Positions 34,339 through 42,795 of a DNA stretch of 64,000 bases are shown piece after piece. The position numbers and the translations under genes were made by a program. Origin of the DNA: JABDMH01 sp050298535 (GTDB lineage: Bacteria; Bacteroidota; Bacteroidia; Chitinophagales; Saprospiraceae); the NCBI GenBank assembly GCA_050298535.1, contig JBNKUI010000087.1, forward strand, positions 1 through 64,000. The letters are read 5' to 3'. The notes beneath the pieces were generated by a model. The model saw nothing but the letters and a program-made list of their open reading frames with translations. It ran no database searches and was not told the origin of the DNA. How positions within the stretch are numbered: position 1 is the stretch's first letter; every line of letters begins with the position of its first letter.

Positions 34339-35445
34339 ACCGTAATATCCCTTAAACCAATCCACAAACAACCGCAGCCCATCAGCCAGAGAGGTATCCG
34401 GCTTATACCCAAAGTCGGCCTGTAAATCAGAGATGTCGGCATAGGTATGTTGCACATCTCCCGGCTGCATGGGGAGTAGCTCTTTGGTGGCTTTTTTGCC
34501 CATAGCTGCTTCGAGTGCTTCTATGAAGGTGATGAGCTGAATGGGTTGGCTATTGCCGATGTTGTAGATCTTATAGGGTGCAGAAGAGGAAGACGGTCCG
34601 TCATTGTCGGTCCAGGAAGGATTGGCTTGTGGTGGTTTTTCCGAGATGCGGTACACTCCCTCCGCAATATCACCGACAAAAGTGAAATCGCGACTTAACT
34701 TGCCCTCGTTAAATACTTTGATGGGTTTGTCCTTTTGGATGGCGGTGGCAAATAAATTAGTAGCCATGTCGGGCCGGCCCCAGGGTCCATAGACCGTGAA
34801 GAAGCGAAGGCCCGTCACGGGAATATTAAACAGATGGCTGTAACTGTGCGCCATCAATTCATTCGATTTTTTGGTTGCGGCATACAGCGATACCGGATGG
34901 TCCACATTGTCGGAGGTACTCAGCGGCATCTTCTGATTGTTGCCATACACGCTACTACTGCTGGCAAAGACCAGGTGATCGACGCTATGATGGCGAGCCG
35001 CCTCGAGAATATTGAGAAAGCCAATGATGTTGCTTTCAATATAGGCCTCCGGATATTTCAATGAATACCGTACCCCGGGCTGAGCGGCCAAATGTATAAT
35101 TCTGTCAAAGACAAATTCATCAAACAGATCCTCGACCACATTCTTCTTCTCCAATCGACCCCGGTAAAATTGATAGTTTGGATTTTTAGCGCTGGTCAGC
35201 AGCGTCTTCCACTCTCGGAATGTCGTCTCAATACCGGCTTCTGCCAGCCGATCCAATTTCAGCTGCGGATTGTAGTAATCGTTGATAGAGTCCAATCCCA
35301 CCACACGATATCCCGCCTCCAGAAATCGATTCACGACATGAAAGCCAATGAAGCCGGCGGCGCCGGTGACCAATATGGTGGGTGCCGGGTCCCCGGTGCC
35401 AGGTGCCCGGTGGTTCGACATCGTGTTCCCTTTAAAAATAGTCAT
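34336..35445 (-). CDS. UDP-glucuronate 4-epimerase-like SDR, repeat-derived N-terminus
   Basis: Predicted to convert UDP-GlcA (from the dehydrogenase at 39.4 kb) to UDP-GalA. The 369-residue protein has TGAAGFIGFHVV (about 27-38), HLAAQPGVRYSLKYPEAYIESN (about 119), SSSSVYGNN and SLYAATK (about 185-191) with the catalytic Ser/Tyr/Lys, and RFFTVYGPWGRPDM, all typical of bacterial GAE/LpsL enzymes. Residues about 13-23 (RAPGTGDPAPT) are encoded by the GGTGCC heptad repeat that spills in from the spacer. The true start may be 35445 or the ATG at 35421; either way the repeat is inside the coding region. Confidence 0.85.
   Translation of the reverse strand: MTIFKGNTMSNHRAPGTGDPAPTILVTGAAGFIGFHVVNRFLEAGYRVVGLDSINDYYNPQLKLDRLAEAGIETTFREWKTLLTSAKNPNYQFYRGRLEKKNVVEDLFDEFVFDRIIHLAAQPGVRYSLKYPEAYIESNIIGFLNILEAARHHSVDHLVFASSSSVYGNNQKMPLSTSDNVDHPVSLYAATKKSNELMAHSYSHLFNIPVTGLRFFTVYGPWGRPDMATNLFATAIQKDKPIKVFNEGKLSRDFTFVGDIAEGVYRISEKPPQANPSWTDNDGPSSSSAPYKIYNIGNSQPIQLITFIEALEAAMGKKATKELLPMQPGDVQHTYADISDLQADFGYKPDTSLADGLRLFVDWFKGYYG
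35381..35408. repeat. GGTGCCG heptads inside a coding region
   Basis: Four in-phase heptads, GGTGCCG, GGTCCCC, GGTGCCA and GGTGCCC, lie within the 5' end of the epimerase gene, between its candidate ATG codons and the conserved nucleotide-binding motif. Confidence 0.9.
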
Positions 35446-35459
35446 GTCCAGTCTAGAAA

Positions 35460-35562
35460 GGTGCCAGTCCCTGATACCTGGTGCCGGGCAGTTCGTTGCG
35501 TTCTAATCAATATAATAGCGGGTGGGATACCCTGCTACCCGGTACCCGAAACCTGGTACCTG
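35460..35562. repeat. Degenerate GGTGCC/GGTACC heptads between cysN and the epimerase gene
   Basis: GGTGCCA at 35460, GGTGCCG at 35480 and a run of GGTACCC/GGTACCT-like units at about 35519-35562 fill most of the spacer, ending at the cysN stop codon. Confidence 0.8.
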
Positions 35563-36816
35563 CTATATAATCATCCCCGCTGCTACCGTACTATTGGTAC
35601 CTTCATCAATAAGAATGATGCTACCGGTGATCCGATTTTGTCGGTATGGATCGGTGAAGAGTGGCTTGGTTGTTCTCAAAACAACCCGACCCATATCATT
35701 CATATTTAAGGTTTTGTCCTCCAGTTCCCGATGCAGGCTATTAATATCCAATTTGTACCGAATGTCTTTGACAATGCACCGCGCTTCCTGGCTTGTATGT
35801 CGGATGAGATATTTGCCGCGCAGCTGCAGAGGTTTTGCATGATCGAACCAGCAAAGCATTATATCCAAATCCTGCGTGACTTTAGGTTGATTGTTTAGAC
35901 GCACGATCATGTCACCCCGACTGATATCAATATCATCTTCCAACAGCAAGGTTACTGACATCGGTGGAAAAGCTTCTTCGAGTTCACCGTCAAAAGAATC
36001 AATCTTCGCAATTTTGGACGTAAAGCCACTAGGCAGGACCATCACATCATCACCCACTTTGAAAATACCCCCCGCCAATCTTCCAGCGTATCCCCGATAG
36101 TCATGAAAGTCATCACTATATGGCCGGATGACACTCTGTACCGGAAACCGGCAATCAATAAAATTATGATCGCTTGCGATATGGACATTTTCCAGATAAT
36201 ACATCAGGGTGGGACCTTCGTACCAACTCATATTTTTACTCCGATCCACAACATTGTCACCCTTCAGGGCGGATATCGGAATGAAATGAAAGTCCTTGAT
36301 ATCCAACTTAGCGGCGAAAGCCTCAAAATCTTCATGAATGTCCTCGAACACATCCTGCTTATATTCTACCAGGTCCATCTTGTTGACGCAAACCACCACA
36401 TGAGGAATCTGCAACAGTGAGGCTATAATTGCATGACGACGGGTCTGCTCTACCACTCCATGACGAGCATCTATCAACAAGAGGGCCACATTAGCCGTGG
36501 ACGCACCTGTCACCATATTTCGGGTGTATTGTATATGCCCCGGAGTATCGGCAATGATAAACTTTCGTTTGGGTGTCGAAAAATATCGATACGCTACATC
36601 AATGGTGATACCCTGCTCCCTTTCCGCTTTCAGACCATCTGTCAGCAAAGCCAGGTTAACTTCCTCTTCACCACGCTTAGCACTAACCCGCTCAATAGCT
36701 TCGTATTGATCCTGAAATATGCTCTTACTATCGTAAAGAAGCCTTCCAATTAAGGTTGATTTTCCGTCATCCACCGATCCGGCGGTGGTAAATCGGAGTA
36801 GTTCTGTTGTTTCCAT
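35563..36816 (-). CDS. cysN: Sulfate adenylyltransferase subunit 1 (GTPase)
   Basis: Regulatory GTPase subunit of ATP sulfurylase, coupling GTP hydrolysis to APS formation with CysD. The 417-residue protein has G1 GSVDDGKST (about 13-21), the switch region REQGITIDVAYRYF (about 66), G3 DTPGH (about 90) and G4 NKMD (about 145), followed by EF-Tu-like beta-barrel domains. The length shows no fused CysC. It is separated from cysD by a four-helix-bundle gene and tandem repeats, whereas these two subunits normally lie next to each other. Confidence 0.92.
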   Translation of the reverse strand: METTELLRFTTAGSVDDGKSTLIGRLLYDSKSIFQDQYEAIERVSAKRGEEEVNLALLTDGLKAEREQGITIDVAYRYFSTPKRKFIIADTPGHIQYTRNMVTGASTANVALLLIDARHGVVEQTRRHAIIASLLQIPHVVVCVNKMDLVEYKQDVFEDIHEDFEAFAAKLDIKDFHFIPISALKGDNVVDRSKNMSWYEGPTLMYYLENVHIASDHNFIDCRFPVQSVIRPYSDDFHDYRGYAGRLAGGIFKVGDDVMVLPSGFTSKIAKIDSFDGELEEAFPPMSVTLLLEDDIDISRGDMIVRLNNQPKVTQDLDIMLCWFDHAKPLQLRGKYLIRHTSQEARCIVKDIRYKLDINSLHRELEDKTLNMNDMGRVVLRTTKPLFTDPYRQNRITGSIILIDEGTNSTVAAGMII

Positions 36817-36827
36817 CGATGTTATTT

Positions 36828-36957
36828 GGTGCCGGGTACCAGGTGCCAGGTGCCGGGCTACTTTTTTTTAAAATGGTGCCGGGTACCAGGTGCCAGGTGC
36901 CGGGCTACTTTTCAAATGGTGCCAGGTGCCGGGTGCCAGGAGCCGGGCTAAAATTAT
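36828..36957. repeat. Tandem array of heptad-containing units
   Basis: Three consecutive ~36-47-bp units start at 36828, 36875 and 36918, each with GGTGCCG/GGTACCA/GGTGCCA heptads ending GGGCTA and a T- or A-rich tail. The first two units are nearly identical. The array lies just upstream of cysN and ends at the stop of the four-helix gene. Confidence 0.9.
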
Positions 36958-37304
36958 CTTCTTGCCCTTATCAGGGCGTTTATCATGGCGCCAATACTAT
37001 TGCATTTTGTCTCAAGGTCACTTAATTGATGATCTGAGATATATCCAATAGCACTAGCAATAATCAATTGCGTCTGCACCTCCGCCACTGAACCTCGCGC
37101 GTGAAACAGGTAATTTATGGATTGCTTATTGGTGCCCAATTCATCACCTTCCGCAATATTGGAAGCAACAGATACTGCAGCTCTTCGGATTTGATCGCGA
37201 AGTCCAAAGTCTTTTTCAAAAGATCCCTCAGAAGTCAACTGATACACTTCCACCGCTAGATCCTTTGCTGCTTGCCAAACTCTTAATTCCTTAAAATTTC
37301 CCAT
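36954..37304 (-). CDS. Four-helix-bundle protein (IVS-protein family), second copy
   Basis: A 116-residue member of the same family as the gene at 33.9 kb but not a close copy. MGNFKELRVWQAAKDLAVEV, FGLRDQIRRAAVSVASNIAEG (about 38-58) and FHARGSVAEVQTQLIIASAIG are diagnostic. The ATG at 37304 is chosen because upstream residues in the longer frame are encoded by the CCTGGTACC-type repeat and the cysD 3' end. It sits between cysD and cysN, with repeats at both edges. Confidence 0.87.
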   Translation of the reverse strand: MGNFKELRVWQAAKDLAVEVYQLTSEGSFEKDFGLRDQIRRAAVSVASNIAEGDELGTNKQSINYLFHARGSVAEVQTQLIIASAIGYISDHQLSDLETKCNSIGAMINALIRARR

Positions 37305-37307
37305 ACT

Positions 37308-37340
37308 ATCCTGGTACCTGATACCCGGTACCCGGCACCT
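37308..37340. repeat. GGTACC heptads downstream of cysD
   Basis: Units of the GGTACCT/GGTACCC kind fill the 34-bp spacer between the cysD stop and the start of the four-helix gene. Confidence 0.8.
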
Positions 37341-38241
37341 AAAAATATCCTTCCTTCTTCCGATCCTCCATGGCTGTTTCGCTACGCTTATCGTCAGCAC
37401 GACCGCCGCGTTCGGTCATGCGGGTGGTAGCCACTTCGGCGATGATCTCTTCTACCGTACTTGCATTAGACTTCCATACCCCGGTACAGGTCATGTCGCC
37501 GATAGTCCGGCATCGGACCACCTCTTCAAAGACCACTTCATCCGGCTTTTTGTTGATATAGTCGTTGTCTGCTAACAAGACACCATCTCGTTCGAAAACC
37601 TTGCGTTTATGGGCAAAATATAAATTAGGAAGTGGCACCTGCTCTTCTGCAAGGTACTGCCACACATCGAGCTCTGTCCAGTTGGAGATGGGAAATACCC
37701 TGAAATGTTCTCCAATATGCTTTCGGCCATTGAAGAGATTCCAAAGTTCGGGTCGTTGGTTTTTAGGATCCCATTGTCCAAATTCATCACGGTGCGAAAA
37801 GAATCGCTCTTTTGCTCTGGCCTTTTCCTCGTCTCTCCGACCCCCGCCCAGCGCGGCATCAAATTTTCCTTTTTCCAACTCATCCAGGAGTGTGAAAATC
37901 TGCAATTTGTTTCGGCTGGCATTGGCCCCTCTCTCCTCCGTGACCAATCCTTTATCAATGGCATCCTGCACATATCCTACGATGATTTTGAGTCCATACT
38001 TGTTGACCAGATCATCCCGGAAATCTAGCGTCTCCTGAAAATTGTGACCCGTATCTACGTGTAATAGAGTAAAGGGGACCCTGGCAGGATAAAAAGCCTT
38101 GACCGCCAGATAGGTCATCAATATAGAATCTTTACCACCTGAAAACATGAGGCAGGGGTTTTGGAATTGCGCTGCAACTTCACGCATCACAAATATTGAT
38201 TCCGACTCCAGCTCTTTCAGGTGATTAATGTGATAATTCAT
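37339..38241 (-). CDS. cysD: Sulfate adenylyltransferase subunit 2
   Basis: Catalytic subunit of ATP sulfurylase, forming APS from sulfate and ATP. The start at 38241 (MNYHINHLKELESESIFVMR) is preferred over 38286 since it matches the family N-terminus; this gives 300 residues. MFSGGKDSILM (about 33-43) is the PP-loop for ATP, LLHVDTGHNF (about 60) follows, and the C-terminus ERGGRADDKRSETAMEDRKKEGYF-type tail is the CysD hallmark. Together with cysN and cysC it supplies PAPS, most likely for the sulfotransferase at 26.7 kb, because no sulfite-reduction genes accompany it here. Confidence 0.93.
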   Translation of the reverse strand: MNYHINHLKELESESIFVMREVAAQFQNPCLMFSGGKDSILMTYLAVKAFYPARVPFTLLHVDTGHNFQETLDFRDDLVNKYGLKIIVGYVQDAIDKGLVTEERGANASRNKLQIFTLLDELEKGKFDAALGGGRRDEEKARAKERFFSHRDEFGQWDPKNQRPELWNLFNGRKHIGEHFRVFPISNWTELDVWQYLAEEQVPLPNLYFAHKRKVFERDGVLLADNDYINKKPDEVVFEEVVRCRTIGDMTCTGVWKSNASTVEEIIAEVATTRMTERGGRADDKRSETAMEDRKKEGYF

Positions 38242-38335
38242 TGTTTTCTGTTCTAATTTTTGGGCCCAATATTGCCGTTTTCGCAATAATTAGCCCGCAA
38301 ATGTATGGAATTTTTATCTTAAACAGGTTTGGCCC

Positions 38336-38542
38336 TTACTTGTTCCTTTTGCCACAAGAAAAGTGGCTAATATCGAGCCGATGCTTTTCTTCAGGATCCA
38401 AATTATAAGCCTGACAAATGAGAAACCATGCTGCATCCAATCGTATTGACGGGCTCTGTTTCAACCAGTATCGAACACTCGAGCTTTTATCAGCAACTCC
38501 ACTTGCAGAAAAAGTGGACTTATCCAATCTAAAAGAACTCAT
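38336..38542 (-). CDS. Small protein of unknown function coupled to cysC
   Basis: A 68-residue protein (starting MSSFRLDKSTFSASGVADKS). Its ATG overlaps the cysC stop as ATGA, which argues that it is translated. VRYWLKQSPSIRLDAAWFLICQAYNLD (about 23-49) looks like a short helical domain, and the tail is Lys/Arg-rich. Similar small proteins with a Y/F-W-x-x-x-x-P-x-x-R-L pattern occur in Bacteroidota, sometimes beside nucleotidyltransferases (from memory, not checked). Its function is unknown. Confidence 0.6.
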   Translation of the reverse strand: MSSFRLDKSTFSASGVADKSSSVRYWLKQSPSIRLDAAWFLICQAYNLDPEEKHRLDISHFSCGKRNK

Positions 38543-39141
38543 TTTTTACCATTCCTGGCTATGGAAATAACGTAGGCCAGCACCTCATCCACACAATCAT
38601 CCAGCGTTCGTTCGGCCGTCCTAATGGTGAGTTGAGGTGATGGTGGCGCCTCATAGGGACTATCTATACCTGTGAATCCCTTAATCTCCCCTGCCCGAGC
38701 CTTTTTGTAGAGACCTTTCACATCGCGTTGTTCGCAGATCTCGATAGGGGTGTCGACGAATACTTCATGAAAATCATTCTGACCGATAATCTCCCGAGCC
38801 ATGCTTCGAATCGCCCGCGTCGGACTGATAAAAGAACATAGCGTGATGACTCCACTGTGCATATACAATTTGGCCACTTCTGCAATGCGCCGTATGTTTT
38901 CTCTCCGATCTTCTATGGAGAATCCCAGGTTTTTATTAATCCCGTTTCGAATGTTGTCTCCATCCAGTAATTGGGCAAAAAATCCCTCCTTAAATAGTCG
39001 ATGTTCCAGTGCGGTTGCAATCGTACTTTTTCCGGAGCCGGAAAGTCCGGTGAACCACAACACCAAGCTATGTTGCTTCAACGCTGATTCACGCTCTTGC
39101 CGAGACAGCATCTTATCGTAGATCGGATGTATGTTGCTCAC
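38539..39141 (-). CDS. cysC: Adenylylsulfate kinase
   Basis: Phosphorylates APS to PAPS, the sulfate donor for sulfotransferases. The 200-residue protein has the P-loop FTGLSGSGKST (about 30-40), DGDNIRNGINKNLGFS (about 60-75) for APS binding, and FISPTRAIRSMAR and GLYKKARAGEIKGFTGIDSPYE, all CysC signatures. It overlaps the DUF2061 gene upstream and the small gene downstream by 4 bp each. Confidence 0.94.
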   Translation of the reverse strand: MSNIHPIYDKMLSRQERESALKQHSLVLWFTGLSGSGKSTIATALEHRLFKEGFFAQLLDGDNIRNGINKNLGFSIEDRRENIRRIAEVAKLYMHSGVITLCSFISPTRAIRSMAREIIGQNDFHEVFVDTPIEICEQRDVKGLYKKARAGEIKGFTGIDSPYEAPPSPQLTIRTAERTLDDCVDEVLAYVISIARNGKK

Positions 39142-39395
39142 TTCTTGCGTTTGAAAAACTGTCGAATACTTCCTCTGGGGGCTAATTGCCAGGCACGTTC
39201 ATGCAAATAATAGATACCGATTTTCAAAAGAAACTCGGTACCACCTACCATCAGTGCCGTGTCCAATTTGCCAGTGTACCAGTATGTGATGATCATGGTG
39301 GTGGAGGTGGCAACTATCCGCCAGGTCACACCCTTGAGGATACTGCGCAAATGCGACTCCTTTCTAATTTCGATACTTTCTTCAGCAGTTGTCAT
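39138..39395 (-). CDS. DUF2061 membrane protein
   Basis: An 85-residue protein with two short hydrophobic segments (about 25-40 and 50-65). The family pattern is KGVTWRIVATSTTMIITYWYTG and GGTEFLLKIGIYYLHERAW. DUF2061 proteins often accompany cysC and sulfate-activation genes in bacteria, and here the gene overlaps cysC by 4 bp. The molecular role is not established; a membrane link to sulfate assimilation or sulfation is inferred from the pairing. Confidence 0.85.
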   Translation of the reverse strand: MTTAEESIEIRKESHLRSILKGVTWRIVATSTTMIITYWYTGKLDTALMVGGTEFLLKIGIYYLHERAWQLAPRGSIRQFFKRKK

Positions 39396-39398
39396 AAT

Positions 39399-40721
39399 TT
39401 ATTCTTCTGGGGTCACAAGATTTCGACCTATACTATCGTAGTAAAAGCCCATTTCCTGTAGATTATTTAAATCGTAGAGATTTCTGCCATCGAAGATAAC
39501 CTGAGATTTCATTAATTCCTTCATTTGGTCAAAATCAGGCGTACGGAAGACACTCCACTCGGTCATAATGGCGAGGGCATCAGCATCTTTCAGGGTATCA
39601 TATGGGTCGGAAGCAAACGTGATTTGATCGCCAAATACTGCCCTGGCATTATCCATGGCTTCAGGATCATAGGCCGAGATTTGTGCTCCTTCTTCCAGTA
39701 GTTCCTTTATGATATGGATAGCCGGAGCCTCCCGAATGTCATCTGTATTAGGCTTGAAAGCAATCCCCCACACCGCAATCTTCCTGCCTTTCAGATTCCC
39801 ATCAAAATAGGCTTTTATCTTCTCGACCAGACGACCTTTCTGACGACTGTTGACATTCATAACCGCATCCAGGATCTTGAAATCATAGGAGACCTGTCGA
39901 GCCGTCCTTGACAGAGCCTGTACATCCTTAGGAAAACAACTTCCCCCGTATCCTATCCCTGGAAACAAGAATCGTTTTCCGATCCGGTTATCACTTCCAA
40001 TGCCTTTTCGTACGAAGTCCACATTAGCACCCAGGTGCTCACAAAGGTTAGCTATTTCATTCATGAAACTGATCCTTGTAGCCAGGTAGGCATTTGCCGC
40101 ATACTTGGTCATTTCTGCAGACCGGAGGTCCATGAAATATATGGGGTTACCCTGTCGTACAAAGGGGTCATATAGTCTTTTCATCTTGGTACGGGCCTTC
40201 ATCGTCCGGGTGCCAATCACCACACGGTCGGGCTTCAGAAAGTCATCGATGGCTGCACCTTCCCGTAGGAACTCCGGATTTGACACCACATCAAAGAGGT
40301 CCGGATCGAGTTTTTTGGCCAGAATTGCCTCCACTTTTTCGGCAGTACCGACAGGCACCGTACTCTTATCAACAATGATAGTATATCGGTCAATGATATC
40401 ACTGAGATCTTCGGCTACCTTCAGTACGAATGAAAGGTCGGCCGATCCATCTGCTCCGGGAGGTGTAGGCAGGGCCAGGAATATGATCTCTGCTTGTTTT
40501 GCAGCTGAGGCCAGATCGGTGGTAAAAGTCAGTCTTCCCTGCCGCGTGTTTCGTTCAAATAATACTTCCAGTCCGGGCTCATAGATAGGGACTTCGCCTC
40601 CCTTCATACGTTCCACCTTGGCTTCATCGATGTCCACGCACGTCACATGATTTCCTGTTTCGGCAAAGCATGTACCGCTTACAAGTCCAACGTATCCGGT
40701 TCCAATTACAGCTATATTCAT
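39399..40721 (-). CDS. ugd: UDP-glucose 6-dehydrogenase
   Basis: Oxidises UDP-glucose to UDP-glucuronic acid with two NAD. The 440-residue protein has the NAD loop GTGYVGLVSGTCFAE (about 7-21), VDKSTVPVGTAE (about 118), NPEFLREGAA (about 149) and GIGYGGSCFPKD (about 253-264), which contains the catalytic Cys. It ends with FDGRNLYD, typical of the UGD C-terminal domain. Its product feeds the glucuronate 4-epimerase at 34.3 kb. It lies 3 bp upstream of the DUF2061 gene. Confidence 0.94.
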   Translation of the reverse strand: MNIAVIGTGYVGLVSGTCFAETGNHVTCVDIDEAKVERMKGGEVPIYEPGLEVLFERNTRQGRLTFTTDLASAAKQAEIIFLALPTPPGADGSADLSFVLKVAEDLSDIIDRYTIIVDKSTVPVGTAEKVEAILAKKLDPDLFDVVSNPEFLREGAAIDDFLKPDRVVIGTRTMKARTKMKRLYDPFVRQGNPIYFMDLRSAEMTKYAANAYLATRISFMNEIANLCEHLGANVDFVRKGIGSDNRIGKRFLFPGIGYGGSCFPKDVQALSRTARQVSYDFKILDAVMNVNSRQKGRLVEKIKAYFDGNLKGRKIAVWGIAFKPNTDDIREAPAIHIIKELLEEGAQISAYDPEAMDNARAVFGDQITFASDPYDTLKDADALAIMTEWSVFRTPDFDQMKELMKSQVIFDGRNLYDLNNLQEMGFYYDSIGRNLVTPEE

Positions 40722-40896
40722 TAAAAATTTACTTACAAGCCCTTTACCTCCTTCGTTGCACGGCTCCGCCGATCATAGGTCGCAGGAGGACTATGGCTTT
40801 CATTTCACAACATTTTGATCGTCAGCTGATTAATAGGTATCAATCAACCCACTTATAAATAACCATATACCGTATCACCTTGACATGGCATATGTA

Positions 40897-41493
40897 TTAA
40901 TCCCAATAACGCTTTCCCATGGCCTGGGTCAGCTCTTCATTATCACTTTTAAATTGGCCTTTCAGGGGTTTTAGCATTTTGGGGTCAATTTCCATCCTCA
41001 ATCCTATGCCCACATGATCTAATTCCACCAAAAAGTTATGGCCTCTATCTTCCATCAGTCTTCCTTGCACACCCGTGAGGTTACCACCAATAATCTCCAC
41101 CATTTGGTTTTGCTTAAAGGATAGTTCGGAAACTTCGATATTGGATATTTCCTGACAGATGCGTTTCAGTAGATTAATCTCATCATCAGGAATGCTGATC
41201 AGATTTCCGGAGAATTGTATGAAACGACTGACATGCTCGGTTTGTAAGACCGGCACATATTCAGATCGTGTGATATGCACGAAGGCATAGCAGTTTATCA
41301 AAGGGAGCTCCACTTTCTTGCGTTTCCGAGTATATTCTCGCACTACTGTATTTATAGGCACGTAGCAATGAATACCTTTCGCTGCTAATCTTCTGGCCAC
41401 CTCTTTTTCGGATTTGAAACGGGTATAAATGGCAAACCATTTGGCGGTTTGCTCATCCAGGTGGTTTTCTTTCATAGCACTTTTCACTCCCAT
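40897..41493 (-). CDS. UpxY-family (NusG-like) transcription antiterminator
   Basis: A 198-residue NusG paralogue of the kind that promotes read-through of long capsule operons in Bacteroidota. WFAIYTRFKSEKEVARRLAAKGIHCYVP (about 19-46) is the NGN domain and FKQNQMVEIIGGNLTGVQGRL (about 123-143) the KOW motif. It lies inside the operon, right after the UDP-HexNAc dehydrogenase gene (adjacent codons), rather than at the first position where UpxY genes usually sit. No UpxZ-like gene is seen. Confidence 0.87.
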   Translation of the reverse strand: MGVKSAMKENHLDEQTAKWFAIYTRFKSEKEVARRLAAKGIHCYVPINTVVREYTRKRKKVELPLINCYAFVHITRSEYVPVLQTEHVSRFIQFSGNLISIPDDEINLLKRICQEISNIEVSELSFKQNQMVEIIGGNLTGVQGRLMEDRGHNFLVELDHVGIGLRMEIDPKMLKPLKGQFKSDNEELTQAMGKRYWD

Positions 41494-42795
41494 CTATAGG
41501 CTCCAATAGGTTAGTTCAGGATCATCAAAATCGTACATACCTTTAATATCAAATACAACGGGATGATCCTTCATGATTGATTTAAAAAAGGCCGCATCAT
41601 AGGCAGCATAGGCCCTATGGTTCACTGCTACCACGATGGCATCATAGTCATCATCCAGCTTGGCCGTCAACGAGTACTTGTACTCTTTAGACACTTCATT
41701 AGGAGATGCGTGGGGATCATGTATGTGCACATGGATAGCATATCCCATCAATTCCTCAATGAGGTCTGCCACTTTACTATTTCGAATATCCGCCACGTTT
41801 TCCTTAAACGTAACACCCAGCACCGCGACTTTACAGGCTTGTGGATTCTTACCCTGTTTTAGTAAGGTCTGAACAAGTTTCTTGGCGATGAAAGCAGGAA
41901 TACCATCATTTACCCGGCGACCACTGAGTATCACCTGAGGGTCATAGCCTACTTGCTTAGCTTTGTGGACCAGGTAATAAGGATCGACACCAATACAGTG
42001 TCCACCCACCAGCCCGGGGTGATATTTTAAGAAATTCCATTTTGTGCCAGCCGCTGCCAGCACTTCTCTCGTGCTGATACCCATCTTATCAAAAATGATG
42101 GCTAGCTCATTCACAAAGGAAATATTGAGGTCGCGCTGTGTATTCTCAATGACCTTTGCGGCTTCTGCCACCTTGATGCTTGATGCCTCATATACACCTG
42201 GCTCAATGATGCTCTCGTATACTTTTGAGATCTGCTCCAGTGATTTTTTATCACTGCCCGATACAATCTTTAGAATTTTGGTAAGGGTTCGCTCTTTGTC
42301 ACCGGGATTAATCCTTTCGGGTGAATACCCTAATTTAAAGTCGTCTCCCAGCTTCAGCCCGGAAATCTCCTCGATTACGGGTAGGCAATCTTCTTCGGTA
42401 CACCCGGGATACACAGTACTTTCAAATACTACATAGTCTCCCTCTTTAATCGCGTTACCTACTGTTTCAGATGCGGAAAGAACGGGTTTCAGATTGGGAA
42501 TGCGATGTTCGTCTACCGGAGTAGGCACGGCGACCACAAAGAAATTAGCCATTTTTAAATCGTCAGGATCGGAAGTAAACAGGATATCTGTACCCTCAAA
42601 TGCATCCGACTCTAACTCCTCTGAAGGGTCGACACGGTTGCGCATCATCTGCACCCTGCTTTCACTAATATCAAATCCGATCACCTGATATTTTCTGGCA
42701 AATTCCAGCGCCAGCGGTAGTCCGACGTAGCCGAGACCTATGACGCCAATTTTAGCTTTCTTTTTCTTTAATCGATCAAAGATGTCCTTACCCAT
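41494..42795 (-). CDS. UDP-N-acetylhexosamine 6-dehydrogenase (WbpO/TviB-like)
   Basis: Oxidises a UDP-HexNAc to the corresponding uronic acid. The ATG at 42795 (MGKDIFDRLKKKKAK) overlaps the previous stop by one base (TAATG) and is preferred over 42822; this gives 433 residues. GVIGLGYVGLPLALEFA (about 16-32) binds NAD; ESTVYPGCTEEDCLP and YHPGLVGGHCIGVDPYYL, with the catalytic Cys (about 263), mark the TviB/WbpO branch. With the WbpP-like epimerase at 28.9 kb it would make UDP-GalNAcA; with WlbA-like enzymes, other uronates. Confidence 0.9.
   Translation of the reverse strand: MGKDIFDRLKKKKAKIGVIGLGYVGLPLALEFARKYQVIGFDISESRVQMMRNRVDPSEELESDAFEGTDILFTSDPDDLKMANFFVVAVPTPVDEHRIPNLKPVLSASETVGNAIKEGDYVVFESTVYPGCTEEDCLPVIEEISGLKLGDDFKLGYSPERINPGDKERTLTKILKIVSGSDKKSLEQISKVYESIIEPGVYEASSIKVAEAAKVIENTQRDLNISFVNELAIIFDKMGISTREVLAAAGTKWNFLKYHPGLVGGHCIGVDPYYLVHKAKQVGYDPQVILSGRRVNDGIPAFIAKKLVQTLLKQGKNPQACKVAVLGVTFKENVADIRNSKVADLIEELMGYAIHVHIHDPHASPNEVSKEYKYSLTAKLDDDYDAIVVAVNHRAYAAYDAAFFKSIMKDHPVVFDIKGMYDFDDPELTYWSL

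Noticed and set aside
30366..37304. Integron cassette array
   Set aside because: Gene modules separated by repeats invite the idea, but there is no integrase gene, and the palindromes do not show the GTTRRRY core sites of attC. Operon genes lie between the modules.
33900..37304. Diversity-generating retroelement (Avd-like proteins)
   Set aside because: The four-helix proteins share the Avd fold family, but there is no reverse transcriptase and no template/variable repeat pair in the window.
40747..40789. Tenth member of the covarying-arm hairpin family
   Set aside because: CCTCC and GGAGG arms flank a 33-base interior that starts TTCGTTGCAC, but length and sequence of the interior differ too much from the other copies.
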